51,458 bases of DNA, taken from the NCBI GenBank assembly GCA_017881725.1, contig JADGQO010000098.1, positions 1 to 51,458 on the forward strand, read 5' to 3'. The notes beneath the pieces are model-generated. The model searched no databases. It was given only the letters and a program-made list of their open reading frames with translations, and was not told where the DNA came from. Positions 26,401 through 34,943 of the stretch are shown one piece after another. Position numbers and translations under genes: made by a program. How positions within the stretch are numbered: position 1 is the first letter of the stretch; each line of letters begins with the position of its first letter. This stretch comes from Fibrobacteria bacterium. Lineage in GTDB: Bacteria; Fibrobacterota; Fibrobacteria; UBA11236.

Positions 26401-29400
26401 CTTCTCCTTGACGCGGGCCAATTGCAACTGATAGTCCTTGAAAGTCGGATCCACGCGCACCAAGGATTCCAGCATCGCAACGCGTCCCGCTTCGTCGCCG
26501 GTTTTCGCGAAAAGTCCGCATAAGGTGTCCAGCAGGCCGAGGTTGTTGGCCTCACGCTCCAGGCGAAGTTTATACAGGGGCAAGGCCTTAGCGGGTTGCG
26601 CGGTGCGCAAATAGGCGACTCCGGCTTCCGGAATGAATTTGTCGGCCAGGCTCGGGTCCGGCAGGGCTTTATCCCAAGCCTTTGCGGAATTCACGGCATC
26701 GCCGTTATAGAAGTAAGCCATGGCCAGGCCATAACGCTCATGCGCGCTGGGCCCGCGATCCTCTACGAACTTGTAGAGATTCAGGTTGGCCTTGAACTCC
26801 TCGGGCTTTTCCAACGTTTGCGCGTACGTATGCGCAAACGGCACGTTGGCGGGCTGCAAATCATAGGCGGTTTTGAAACACGAAAGACCTTGGTCGCCCA
26901 CCTGCAAACGGCTGCGGCACTGGCCCAGGCGATACCAGATAGGCGCGTCCTTGGGCCGGGCTTCCACGACCTCGCTCAACAACCGCGCGGTTTGCCGGTA
27001 GGTTTTCCGTTCGAAATAGAAATCGGCCAGTTTGATTTGATGATCGGCCCGGTGCGCAGAATCCAGTTGGGCCAGCTTTTCCAATACCACGACATAGGTG
27101 ACGCGTTGATCGCCCCGGTCGGGAGAAATCAACGGCAGCAGCATTTTAAAGGCGCGGATATCATTGGGGCTGGTGGTGAGGCAGGCGCGGATATTCGCTA
27201 TTGCCGCAACGGTGTCGTGGGCGCGCAGATCCAGCTCGGCCAGGCGCAGCAGGCCCCCAGCGTTATCTTTGTCGAAGGCGAGTAAAAGTTGTAATGCCTT
27301 GCGAACCACCGCCGGTTCCCGCATGGTCTTCTCGTAGCATAGGATTTGGGTTTGCCGGATCTCCTTGTCGAAGTCGGGATTCAACTCGAAATATTTTTCC
27401 GAGAGTTCGGCGGCCAAGACATAATTTTTACCGCGAAAACAAGCCAGGACGGCGTCGCGGTTTCCCACCATGCGCTTGGGCGCCAGACGGTAAGTAGCCG
27501 CGATGAATTCGCTCGCGCGGTCCCATTGACTTTGGGCCATATAACCCTGGGCCAATAAATAAAACAAGTCGGTGTTGGCCGCATCCGCACGCGACGTCTC
27601 CGCCCTCCCCGCCAATTCCACCAGCAATTTGAAATGGCGCAAGGTCTGTTCGCGGTTTTGAATCACGTGCGGCAATAGCCGCTGATAATTCTGGTTCAAT
27701 GGATTTTGTTCCAAGGCGATACTCAGATAGGCATAGGCCTTTACCTTATCGTCCTTCTGCAGCAGGAGCTTGGCCAATTCGAACTGGGCTTCATGCGCGC
27801 TGGAATCGATGTTCTGGATTTCCGTCAGCACGTCGGCCAAATCCTCTTTCTTGCCCTTCGCTTTCATCAGGTTGATCAAATGATCGCGCGTGGGCTTGTC
27901 CTTGGGACTTAGGTAAACGGCGCTGCGATACAAGCCAATCGCCTTGTCCCATTGCGATAAGCCTTCTTGCAAGGCCGCCAACTTCAAGGTCAGCTCGCGG
28001 TTGCCTTGTTCCAGACGCAATAGACCTTCCATGGCCTCGGCCAATCCCGCCCGATTCGGTCCGCCATCCAGCGCGTCCATGAGGGAACGCCATGGTTTTT
28101 CCTCGTCGGGTTTCAATTCGCTCCAACGCTTGGACCACTTCGCTTGCGCCGCGCGGTCGCCGATTCCCTTGGCGATGCCCGCGGCTTTTTCCACGACCTC
28201 GGCGTTGCCCGGCTGCTTGGCCAAAACCTCTTCAAAGGTCAAAAGCGCTGAACGCGTGACGCCCTCCGCCGAACCGTACTCGGCCCGCAAATCCAGATCG
28301 GCCGGGAAGGATTCGCATCCCAGCTTCAGGATGGCGACCAAGTTCGGCGACTTGGTTTCCTTGGCGTAGGCATGCACCTTGTCGAACGCGTCACGGTCCT
28401 TGCGTTTCACGGCTAGCCAGGAAAAATACGCCTGATTCGCGGCGGGTATTTTTTTCTGATTGGCGTACAGATCAGCCAGGATTTCCAGTTGCCCGGAATT
28501 GTTGACCGATTCCGCTGTGATGAAGGATTCGAATGGCGCTAAGAGGTCCCACGCTTCCTTGGCGTGGTATTCGGAAGTCAGGATGCGTTTGCCTTGCCGG
28601 TAATCCGGATTGGCTTTGACCAGTTCTTCCAATTCCTTGGTTTCGCCGCTGCGCGCGTAATACGTTTCCGCCAATTGGAATCGGTACCCGCGATCGGTGC
28701 CGGGAATGCGCGCCAGCATGCGCAACGCGTCGATGAGCGACGTCGTATCCTTCTGGCGATCGGCCAGGTCATGGAAGGATTTCAAGGCGGGGACGTCATC
28801 CGCATGCTTGAAAGTCCACTGGGAGTAGAGGGATAAAGCTTCGGCCGCCTGGCCGGCCTTTTCCTTGTCGCGAGCCAACCGCAACACGTAGTCGCCTACC
28901 GATCCGTCCTCTTGCACCAATTTTTCCATGGCGGCCATCTTGCCCTTCGCGTCGCCTTGGCGGCTGTACATCTCGGCGAGGGTGGCCAGAAGCGAGACGT
29001 CGCGGGGATTGGCGGCCAGTCGTTTTTCCAACAGCGGTTTGGCCTTGTTGACTTGTCCGGATCTCAAGTAGGCCAGGCCGGCGGTAGAATCGGTTACGGC
29101 GGAATCGGGATCGGCGGCGGCCAATAGATCCCAGATGCGCGCCGAAGAGCTATAATCGCCGGTGAGAAAGAGCGCGCGCGCGAGTTTTCTGTTTTCACCC
29201 ATGGTCATGGGTCCGCGGCGCAAGGTTTTAAAGACTTCCGCGTTGGCCTTCAATTCCGCGTCTTCGGAAAGCGAGGCCGCGAAGTTCCGGGCGTACTCCA
29301 AATTACCCGGTTCCAGATGATAGGCTTTGCCTAAAGGTTCGGAGGCGTTGTCGCGTCCCAATTTGAGGAGGCTGACGCCCAACCGGTTCCAGAACCTGGC

Positions 29401-31521
29401 GTCATTGGGATAGGCCGAGGCCAGCTTGCCCAGGGCTTCGGCGGCGAGGGAATATTTTCCAGCCTCATATTGGTAATAGGCCATTTTCAAATCAAAGGCA
29501 GCCTGGTTCGCCGGATCCAAGCGGGCCATGTTGTCCAAGGCGGAGAAATAGGCTTCCTCGTCATGGGCCTTAAACGCCAACGGTTCTAGGAATTCCAAGC
29601 CGCGTTTGTCGTCGGGATGCATTTTCACCCACTCACGGGCGTGCAACCGCGCAGCCGTACTGTCGCGGGCGGCCAAATCCAATTCCGCCAGGCGCAGATA
29701 CCATTTATCGTCGTACGGTTCCAACGCCACCAGCGCTCCGATGGCCGCGCGCAGTTTCGCCGGAGGCGCATGGGTTTCGGACAGGCAAGCCACCTGGATG
29801 CGGCGCATATCCACGTCCTTGGGATCCTTCACGATCACTTTTTCCACCAATTGTTCCGCCGCGGGATAATCCTTCACCGCGAAAAGATCGAGTATGGGCT
29901 GGCGATGGCCTTCCAGCAGCTTGGGATTGGCCGCCAACACCCGGCCGTAGGCTTCGGCCGCGCGTGCCTGATTTTTGTAAACGGAATACCCGCGTCCCAA
30001 AAGCACCAATAATTGTGGTGTCGGAGCCGGCTGTTGCGCCATTTTTTGGAGCAGGGCGAAGTACTTCAGGATTTGCACGTCGGAGACGAGCACCAGGGGC
30101 AACATGGCCGCGTACTCCTCTTTTTCACCGCCGTTGCGCAGGGCCTTCTCCAAGTACTTATACGCGTTCTCCCGGTCGCCGGCGGCTTGATACAGTTTAG
30201 CCAGTTGAAATTGGAAGGCGTGATCGCGGGGATTTTTTTTCTCGTTTTCGGCCATGGATTGCAGCCAGGGGCCGCTTTGGGGGTGAGCTGCGGCCAGCGC
30301 CATCATGCGGGCCTTGGCCTCGGGATGCGTGGGATTCACGTCCAATACGGCTTGGTAGGCGGACAGGGCCAGTTCGGGGCGTTTCATGTCCTCTTGCAGA
30401 TGGGCGATTTCGAGGGAGATTTCGAAGTCCTTGGGCGCCAAGGTTCGGCAAGTCTCGTAGTAGAGGATGGCTTTGTCCTTGTCGGTCTTGGCAAGCAATT
30501 GGGCCAGATGCCGGTTGAATTTCAAATCGGAAGAGAAGCGTGGGGCGATGTCCAAATAAATGGCCAAGGCTTTCTTCAATTCCCCCCGGGCCTCGTACAT
30601 GGCTCCCAAAGTGCGGGCGGCGGCGCTGTCTTCGGGATGGGCCTGGAGATATTGGGTGCGTAACTCCACGGCGCGAAGATTGGTTTCGCCATAGAGTCCG
30701 GCCAGCTCCAATCGCAATTTTCCGGCCGCGTCGGCGTCCTTTCCGCGCTTGAGGATCGTTTCCAAAATGGGCATCAATTTTTCTTTTTGCAGCGGATGAC
30801 GGTAGGCTTCGGCCAGGAAATCCAACCCATCACAGAGTGATGCATCACTCTGTGATGCATCACTCTGTGATGCGTCGCCTTGCGCAGCGGCGGAGTTCGC
30901 ATAACGCTCGCGATACGCTTCCCATTCGCGCACGGCATCCGCGCGGACCCCACCCTGCGCTAAAGACCGACAATATTTTTCCCAATCGGATTTGCTGCTC
31001 CGTACGTCGTGGAGGCGGTTGAAATAGGTCACCGCGCGGCGGTAATCTTTTACTTCGAAGAGCGACAGCGCCAAGATCCGATCGACATTCGTATTGGTGT
31101 GCTTCAAAGTCAACAACGCCCGGCGCGCTTTGTCGAAACGCCCGGAGCGGAAATGCAGGATGCCCGCCGCCTCGATCCAGTTTTCCTGCCCAGGCTTGCG
31201 CGCGATCCGGTTTTCCAAATCGTCGATGAACGCGGACGTGTCCACGCCCTCGAAGTTGCCGCGCAGGATGCGATCCACGGTGGCCTGGAATGCTTTTTCC
31301 GCGTTGCCTGTCCCCGATGCGGTGACCGACTCGGAAGTGGATCCGGCCGCGGACCGGGCCGCGGGCGCAGACGTGCGCGATCCGGCTACGGCTGCGCCCT
31401 TCGTGGCCTTGGACGATCCCGCCGCATGCGCAGGAGACAGGATGAATGCCAAAAGCAAGGCCAACAGCGGAACCGTAGCGGTTCGGACCGAAGGTCGGCG
31501 GATTGGTGAAAATTGAGTCAT
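23401..31521 (-). CDS. Giant TPR-repeat exported protein with internal duplication
   Basis: About 2,706 residues from the ATG at 31521 (AAGGA nine bases upstream; an ATG six bases earlier is also possible). Signal peptide ends near SPAHAAG, so it is exported. A Ser/Ala-rich linker (residues ~35-70) is followed almost entirely by tetratricopeptide repeats (e.g. AYKYLEKAL, AAEAYGRVLAANPK, ALNEFKQALVKRADLAVAAYYSGLI). Residues ~350-1160 and ~1160-1990 are diverged copies of one ~810-residue module. Examples: FQLAKLYQAAGDRENAYKYL versus FELAKLLLQKDDKVKAYAYL, and FQLAETYYARSGETKELEEL versus FQLAELQFKFVGATEELERL. The last third is ordinary TPR. A scaffold for envelope protein assembly is likely; no enzyme domain is seen. 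Confidence 0.85.
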   Translation of the reverse strand: MTQFSPIRRPSVRTATVPLLALLLAFILSPAHAAGSSKATKGAAVAGSRTSAPAARSAAGSTSESVTASGTGNAEKAFQATVDRILRGNFEGVDTSAFIDDLENRIARKPGQENWIEAAGILHFRSGRFDKARRALLTLKHTNTNVDRILALSLFEVKDYRRAVTYFNRLHDVRSSKSDWEKYCRSLAQGGVRADAVREWEAYRERYANSAAAQGDASQSDASQSDASLCDGLDFLAEAYRHPLQKEKLMPILETILKRGKDADAAGKLRLELAGLYGETNLRAVELRTQYLQAHPEDSAAARTLGAMYEARGELKKALAIYLDIAPRFSSDLKFNRHLAQLLAKTDKDKAILYYETCRTLAPKDFEISLEIAHLQEDMKRPELALSAYQAVLDVNPTHPEAKARMMALAAAHPQSGPWLQSMAENEKKNPRDHAFQFQLAKLYQAAGDRENAYKYLEKALRNGGEKEEYAAMLPLVLVSDVQILKYFALLQKMAQQPAPTPQLLVLLGRGYSVYKNQARAAEAYGRVLAANPKLLEGHRQPILDLFAVKDYPAAEQLVEKVIVKDPKDVDMRRIQVACLSETHAPPAKLRAAIGALVALEPYDDKWYLRLAELDLAARDSTAARLHAREWVKMHPDDKRGLEFLEPLAFKAHDEEAYFSALDNMARLDPANQAAFDLKMAYYQYEAGKYSLAAEALGKLASAYPNDARFWNRLGVSLLKLGRDNASEPLGKAYHLEPGNLEYARNFAASLSEDAELKANAEVFKTLRRGPMTMGENRKLARALFLTGDYSSSARIWDLLAAADPDSAVTDSTAGLAYLRSGQVNKAKPLLEKRLAANPRDVSLLATLAEMYSRQGDAKGKMAAMEKLVQEDGSVGDYVLRLARDKEKAGQAAEALSLYSQWTFKHADDVPALKSFHDLADRQKDTTSLIDALRMLARIPGTDRGYRFQLAETYYARSGETKELEELVKANPDYRQGKRILTSEYHAKEAWDLLAPFESFITAESVNNSGQLEILADLYANQKKIPAANQAYFSWLAVKRKDRDAFDKVHAYAKETKSPNLVAILKLGCESFPADLDLRAEYGSAEGVTRSALLTFEEVLAKQPGNAEVVEKAAGIAKGIGDRAAQAKWSKRWSELKPDEEKPWRSLMDALDGGPNRAGLAEAMEGLLRLEQGNRELTLKLAALQEGLSQWDKAIGLYRSAVYLSPKDKPTRDHLINLMKAKGKKEDLADVLTEIQNIDSSAHEAQFELAKLLLQKDDKVKAYAYLSIALEQNPLNQNYQRLLPHVIQNREQTLRHFKLLVELAGRAETSRADAANTDLFYLLAQGYMAQSQWDRASEFIAATYRLAPKRMVGNRDAVLACFRGKNYVLAAELSEKYFELNPDFDKEIRQTQILCYEKTMREPAVVRKALQLLLAFDKDNAGGLLRLAELDLRAHDTVAAIANIRACLTTSPNDIRAFKMLLPLISPDRGDQRVTYVVVLEKLAQLDSAHRADHQIKLADFYFERKTYRQTARLLSEVVEARPKDAPIWYRLGQCRSRLQVGDQGLSCFKTAYDLQPANVPFAHTYAQTLEKPEEFKANLNLYKFVEDRGPSAHERYGLAMAYFYNGDAVNSAKAWDKALPDPSLADKFIPEAGVAYLRTAQPAKALPLYKLRLEREANNLGLLDTLCGLFAKTGDEAGRVAMLESLVRVDPTFKDYQLQLARVKEKARDTVGAIDQYGQWTARNNGDAEALKSMHRLAQGKRDTASLENALRLLVQIKGADPEYSFQLAELQFKFVGATEELERLVKAHPLYHRGRVILAKEYYRRYDMPHMVPYEKALADESLKDRELLTPLAELLAYENKKAPANKAFRDNLVYRRELADAATAKNGAGSNSMIDLRQAFDKAYLYSDANKSPFLVEILEIGNRSFPAESPIQQALAVALGKNPRALELYKQILERDGNDLTALQNGSELAMSLGKPAEAVTWMERWSGAEPGAARPWQLLADAYNQLKNPAKTADALEHQVMLSPTDAALAFHTGQAYLQAKNKDKALELLIRADELKPKDPAYAGALLDLLHSMTEEYAAQGQAAKAVELYGMILERDPKNKKANLYTGMWLAENRDFGSAEAMLKTGLDQSVEKGSVLTKAWRLLGDCLAAKGDGKTALEDYKRALSLDPADKAAAAARLEMTRNLGLTAELRPALADMVRLDSSNAEACLGLAELLMKDGKYPQAAQLYARVIVARDKDPEVWGHYGEALEGAPGRQAEALAAWDKAYALGDRTPYTLHGLSRLHREAGSLDKAAAALEDLVIAQPENDEACSWLAELNLSKGNLEKAEELYTQALQDAPDKIEYSQGLAEIFARRGDAESVVELLEPLRARLTVPGRITYADALRLVGKPEAALPILRDVWQRQPSARALASLSDAMLDRGKALEVKHLIDASAFASDPEVKLRLGKALLVMKERDKAADLLQGLAKQDPENAVVLYNLALAHYGQKNFSLALNEFKQALVKRADLAVAAYYSGLILVQSGQVNEGRAYFFALVQNVSKYDRSLGLHGLAEAALAEKKDAEASDYLVQSADMFSSSEVWAELAELGLKLGRVKDAENWAQKSLESDEDYAEGIVALAEVMMAQGHKDEARDFLKEALVRNPRSCELHLEYAKVYMALENIAGLVSNSREALSLCPEAPLPYYYAGVAADKSYQKKQAEEYFNSYKRLGGDKTVLPKGY
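30829..30871. repeat. In-frame short palindromic tandem repeat in the TPR gene
   Basis: Read on the coding strand, the unit GCATCACAGAGTGAT (15 bases) is present twice and then once more as GCATCACTCTGTGAT, where only the central AGA is inverted to TCT. The region 30829-30856 is a perfect palindrome. It encodes ASQSD, ASQSD, ASLCD in the early part of the TPR protein (~residue 220). It keeps the reading frame. Confidence 0.8.
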
Positions 31522-31716
31522 AATCATGATTCCTTCCGACGGAATGGAAACCCGGCTAACTTCCGGTTTTATCGGGAGATAGCCCACTTAATTATCCCAC
31601 CGAAAAAGTCAGAGTCAAGTTCGGACCCTGTAAAGACTCCGGTGGATTACCTTGAATATTTTGAGGCGGCTTCCTTGTATCTTCGCTGGAGGGAGTCATA
31701 TAATCAGGGAGAGCCC

Positions 31717-31944
31717 ATGGAAACGGTATTTGATCATGATCCGAGCGCCGAAGAACTCAAGTACCTCTTCCTGTCCGGGCAGTCCAAGGAAGACTATCTG
31801 GCCACCCATGACGATCAGGAAACCGAATTCGGCAATATCTACGCCCTGTATATGATCCGGGGTAACCGCGAAAAGGCCCTGGAATACCTCAACCGCATCC
31901 GCAACCCCAAGCAACGTTTCAATGGCAAACCGCCCGAGGCCTAA
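31717..31944 (+). CDS. Small acidic protein of unknown function
   Basis: 75 residues. Start at 31717 is chosen for GGGAGAG just upstream; the frame is open further 5' but that part overlaps the start of the divergent TPR gene. It is acidic at the N-terminus (METVFDHDPSAEELKYLFLSG) with a basic C-terminal half (REKALEYLNRIRNPKQRF) that looks like one TPR-type helix pair. No family recognised. The spacing and RBS make it a probable real gene. Confidence 0.55.
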   Translation: METVFDHDPSAEELKYLFLSGQSKEDYLATHDDQETEFGNIYALYMIRGNREKALEYLNRIRNPKQRFNGKPPEA

Positions 31945-32017
31945 ATGCCGAGGCCTCCGCGTCACCGTGGCTCGCAGGCCCGTAAACCCTCCCCGGAAAA
32001 GGGTCAAGGTGCTTTAG

Positions 32018-32068
32018 CGTGATCCGGATCACGAACTCGGGACGATGCTCCGATCCTCCCTCTATAAT
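32018..32068 (+). promoter_or_regulatory. CRP/FNR-like palindrome and TATAAT promoter
   Basis: CGTGATCCGGATCACG (32018-32033) is a perfect 16-base palindrome and fits GTGA-N6-TCAC, the core of CRP-family sites. A perfect -10 box TATAAT lies at 32063-32068, with no good -35 at the expected place (32040-32045, GGACGA). The site centre is about 49 bases before a start point near 32075, as in activator-dependent promoters. The gene behind it encodes a cyclic-nucleotide-binding domain. Confidence 0.55.
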
Positions 32069-32083
32069 GCTTAAGAGTCGCCA

Positions 32084-32863
32084 ATGCTTACTTTGATGGA
32101 TACGCCTCCTTTTCTGGAGAACATGGAACGGCTTGCCAAGCAATTGGCCCAAGCCTTGGCGGCGGCGTTGTCCGGCAAGGGCAAGGCGCAAATGCTTACC
32201 AAGGAAAGCGAATTGCTGGCCGTCGCTCCGAACTCCCTGATTCATATTCGGAATGGAATTTTCCGCTGCCAACACGGGGAGAAGACGGTGCGCCTGTATT
32301 CCACGGGGGATTTTCTCTTATCCCCCGCGCCCGGCGAGGATGGCGGTTTGCGCATCACGAGCGAATTCGGGTCGGAGATTTCCCTGCTCGGCAATGACGA
32401 GTTCCTGGTCGCACTATCCGCGGATCGCAAGCTTCTGGCCGATTGGATCGCCTATCAAAACCTGGAGACCCGCATCGGGCATTTGCTCTGCTCCCTTTAT
32501 ATCGCCGATGAGGTCAAGCATACCCCGGAGATCCGGCAATACGATCCCGGCGAGGTGATCATCCGCGAAGAGGATCCTTCCCAGGAAGTGTACGAGATGC
32601 TCCAGGGCAGCGCCACGGTGACTGTGCGGGGCTTCTCGCTTTCGACCATAGGTTCCGGAGAGGTGTTCGGTGAACTGAGCTTTTTCACCGGGTTGAAGCG
32701 CACGGCCACGGTGACGGCAGAAGAGCCCTGCCTAGTGCAAATCATTGATCAAAAGCAATTCGTACGGGTCATGAAATATCGGCCCGTCCTGGTGGAAGGC
32801 ATGATCCGCACCCTTTGCCATCGTTTGGTCGATCTCAACGTGAAATTCAGCGGTAGCCGGTAG
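32084..32863 (+). CDS. Cyclic-nucleotide-binding-domain protein without DNA-binding domain
   Basis: 259 residues. The C-terminal ~110 residues are a CNBD: YDPGEVIIREEDPSQEVYEMLQG, then the phosphate-binding cassette GELSFFTGLKRTATVTAEEP (in parts). The cassette's Arg (KRTATV) is kept, so nucleotide binding is possible. The N-terminal half has a weaker, similar beta pattern (IRNGIFRCQHGEKTVRLYSTGDFLL), perhaps a degenerate second CNBD. There is no helix-turn-helix, so it is not a CRP itself. ATG at 32084 or 32096. The transcript leader would be very short if TATAAT at 32063 is used. Confidence 0.75.
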   Translation: MLTLMDTPPFLENMERLAKQLAQALAAALSGKGKAQMLTKESELLAVAPNSLIHIRNGIFRCQHGEKTVRLYSTGDFLLSPAPGEDGGLRITSEFGSEISLLGNDEFLVALSADRKLLADWIAYQNLETRIGHLLCSLYIADEVKHTPEIRQYDPGEVIIREEDPSQEVYEMLQGSATVTVRGFSLSTIGSGEVFGELSFFTGLKRTATVTAEEPCLVQIIDQKQFVRVMKYRPVLVEGMIRTLCHRLVDLNVKFSGSR

Positions 32864-32911
32864 CGCGAGAGAATCCCAAATCGCGCCAGGTTTTCCAAGG
32901 TAGCTTACGGG

Positions 32912-33469
32912 TTACTTCCCAGGAATACAAAGTTTCCCGTGCAACTCCAAAGTCAGGACCTCGATGCGCTGGCTCAAAGTCGACGTCACTTCGGTCAGTT
33001 TCGTATTCTGCAACAGCAATTCCTTAAGTTGCTTTGTCTGATCGGCTACCTCGTTCTGGCGCTGCTCGCTGGCGGCGGCCAGGGCTTCACGATGGCGCGC
33101 GTCGGCTTCGGCATGAACCTTGTCCCGGTCCGCCTGGCGGGTTTGGGCCAACAGGATCAAGGGCGCGGCGTAGGCGGCCTGCAAGCTGAACGCCAGGTTG
33201 AGAAGGATGAACGGGTAAACGTCGAAGTGGGTAATGCCGACGGCGTTCATGCCGATCCAGGCGGCCACCACGGCGGTCTGCGAGATTAGGAATACCGGGG
33301 TTCCGAAAAACCGGGCGAAGGCTTCCGCTTTTAACGCGAACCAGTCGTTGCCGAAGGCTGAATCCATGTGCGCGAAAGGCAGATGAAAACGGAGATGATA
33401 CCGAGCCGCGACTGGCGCGGATGGGGATTCGGAATGATTCGGCGTCGGGTTAACGGGATTCGGCGACAT
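32912..33469 (-). CDS. DUF1003 family membrane protein
   Basis: 185 residues. The DUF1003 core is clear: GTPVFLISQTAVVAAWIGMN, then FDVYPFILLNLAFSLQAAYAAPLILLAQTRQADRDK (in parts), giving two transmembrane segments around residues 55-110. The C-terminal ~70 residues are a charged coiled-coil (EADARHREALAAASEQRQNE, EVTSTLSQRIEVL). The N-terminal ~25 residues are Pro/Ser-rich. DUF1003 proteins are widespread and have no established activity. It converges on the CNBD gene with a short gap and is followed on the same strand side by the lipoprotein gene start at distance. Confidence 0.88.
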   Translation of the reverse strand: MSPNPVNPTPNHSESPSAPVAARYHLRFHLPFAHMDSAFGNDWFALKAEAFARFFGTPVFLISQTAVVAAWIGMNAVGITHFDVYPFILLNLAFSLQAAYAAPLILLAQTRQADRDKVHAEADARHREALAAASEQRQNEVADQTKQLKELLLQNTKLTEVTSTLSQRIEVLTLELHGKLCIPGK

Positions 33470-33561
33470 GTGGGATTCCTCCGGGATGGATTAAGCGCAC
33501 GCCGGAATGTTCGGGCGTCTCCGAAAAGGTAGAAGGTTGCCGCTCCTTCCTCCAAACGCGC

Positions 33562-34935
33562 CTAATTCAACCTCACCAGGCTGATGCCTTTTCCCTGCCG
33601 GTCCCACACGACGTGCAACCGCTTTCCGGTCCGATCCTTGAAGGTAACGTCCAAGGTCTCGACGGTAAGAATTCCATCCACGGTTTGCGTCGTTCCGTCG
33701 GCGAATATGCTTTCCAGGCTTACTTTGCCGGCCTGGGGATCTTTACCGGAAGGCAGGGGCTGGTCGGATTGGAAGCTGAAATGCGAGGCGCGTTGATCGC
33801 CGGATTTATTTGCGACGCGGATGTCCATGGCGAACACGTTGTCGTCGGTCTTATCGTCGAAGTCCTTGCCGAGGTTCATGGTCAATTCCACGCGCAGGCT
33901 GTCGAGGCTGTCCGACGCGGCCGTCGCTCGGGTCAGGAACACCGCGTGTACGGTATCCTGCATGTGGAAATCGACGCTGTCCCGCGAACTGAGCACTTGC
34001 GCCGTGGTTTGGCGGCCGTCCCCCGTTTCCAAGGTGAAACGCACGCGCCGGGCTTGCTTCGCGTCGGAGCCGGGTTGGGTCAAAAGTCGCAGGTTGGCGC
34101 GCGACCAAACGGCGTCAGGATGGTCCCCCGTGGGGCCTTTCTGGTAAAACTCCAAATCGATCAAGGAGGGCTTGCCATTGTCGATCAACACCCCGTCGCT
34201 GTCCGCGTCGGAATACTTCGCGTAACCCAGGGTATCCTTTCCGACGGTTTTACTCCACCCCGCGGTGTAGATCAGGTTGTCCCATGGCGTATCGAAATTG
34301 TTATCCGGTCCGGGGCCGACGACCAGTACCGTCGTCTCCAAGACGCCCTTGTCCAAAACCGTAATCTCCATGCGGGCCTTGGAAGCCTTGCCTCTGACGG
34401 GATTCAGGATGCCGTCGCCGTCGGCGTCCGAGATGTCGGTCGTCTCCACGCGGCCATTGTCAAAGGTGGTCACCACATGACCATGAATAATGGTTTCATT
34501 GCCGTGGATGGTGTCGCTCAGTTTGGCGTCGTCGCATACGGTGAGGCTGTTCTCGATTTTCTTGCCGGGCAATATCACGGTGGTGGACAAAGTCTGAGTC
34601 TTGGAGCAACCGGTATCCGATGCCGTGGCCAATGCCAAACCTTGAGTCGCCCCAGTCTTCGCCAAGGGTGCGGCTTTGAGCGCAGCGCCTTTTGGCGCTA
34701 CGGTAACGTTAAAGCTTTGCTGCTTCAGGAGGCTATCGCTTAGGCCCGGCACCGAGGCGATGTTCTGGCTTTGCTTGGAATCGGCCAGAAATCCGTTCAC
34801 CTGCGCGTACACGCTGTTGGGAAACTCATCTACGCCGGCCTGGCGGTTGTCCTCGGGTTTCATGCAACCGGAAAGGAGAGCGGCGATTGCTGCTGTGAGT
34901 GCGAGAGAGAAAGCAAAAGTGGTAGAGCGGCGCAT
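33562..34935 (-). CDS. Surface lipoprotein with Asp/Gly loops, paired with a TIGR02147 regulator
   Basis: 457 residues. Start at 34935 gives a signal peptide with lipobox LLSGC; the frame is open further 5' but only inside the regulator gene. The body has Asp/Gly loops DADGDGILN and DADSDGVLIDN, matching the paralogue at 8936-10303 in order and spacing. It lies eight bases after the TIGR02147 stop and is surely co-transcribed. Family function unknown; an exported structural or adhesion role is plausible. A late stretch DKTDDNVFAMDIRV matches SDTDDVCYAIHI in the paralogue. Confidence 0.78.
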   Translation of the reverse strand: MRRSTTFAFSLALTAAIAALLSGCMKPEDNRQAGVDEFPNSVYAQVNGFLADSKQSQNIASVPGLSDSLLKQQSFNVTVAPKGAALKAAPLAKTGATQGLALATASDTGCSKTQTLSTTVILPGKKIENSLTVCDDAKLSDTIHGNETIIHGHVVTTFDNGRVETTDISDADGDGILNPVRGKASKARMEITVLDKGVLETTVLVVGPGPDNNFDTPWDNLIYTAGWSKTVGKDTLGYAKYSDADSDGVLIDNGKPSLIDLEFYQKGPTGDHPDAVWSRANLRLLTQPGSDAKQARRVRFTLETGDGRQTTAQVLSSRDSVDFHMQDTVHAVFLTRATAASDSLDSLRVELTMNLGKDFDDKTDDNVFAMDIRVANKSGDQRASHFSFQSDQPLPSGKDPQAGKVSLESIFADGTTQTVDGILTVETLDVTFKDRTGKRLHVVWDRQGKGISLVRLN

Positions 34936-34943
34936 GGTGGCTC

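Noticed and set aside
30829..30871. CRISPR-like repeat
   Set aside because: Units are 15 bases, contiguous, in frame inside a gene and without spacers.
31513..31716. Upstream extension of the small protein at 31717
   Set aside because: It overlaps the divergent TPR gene start and lacks a ribosome-binding site; the clear GGGAGAG is before 31717.
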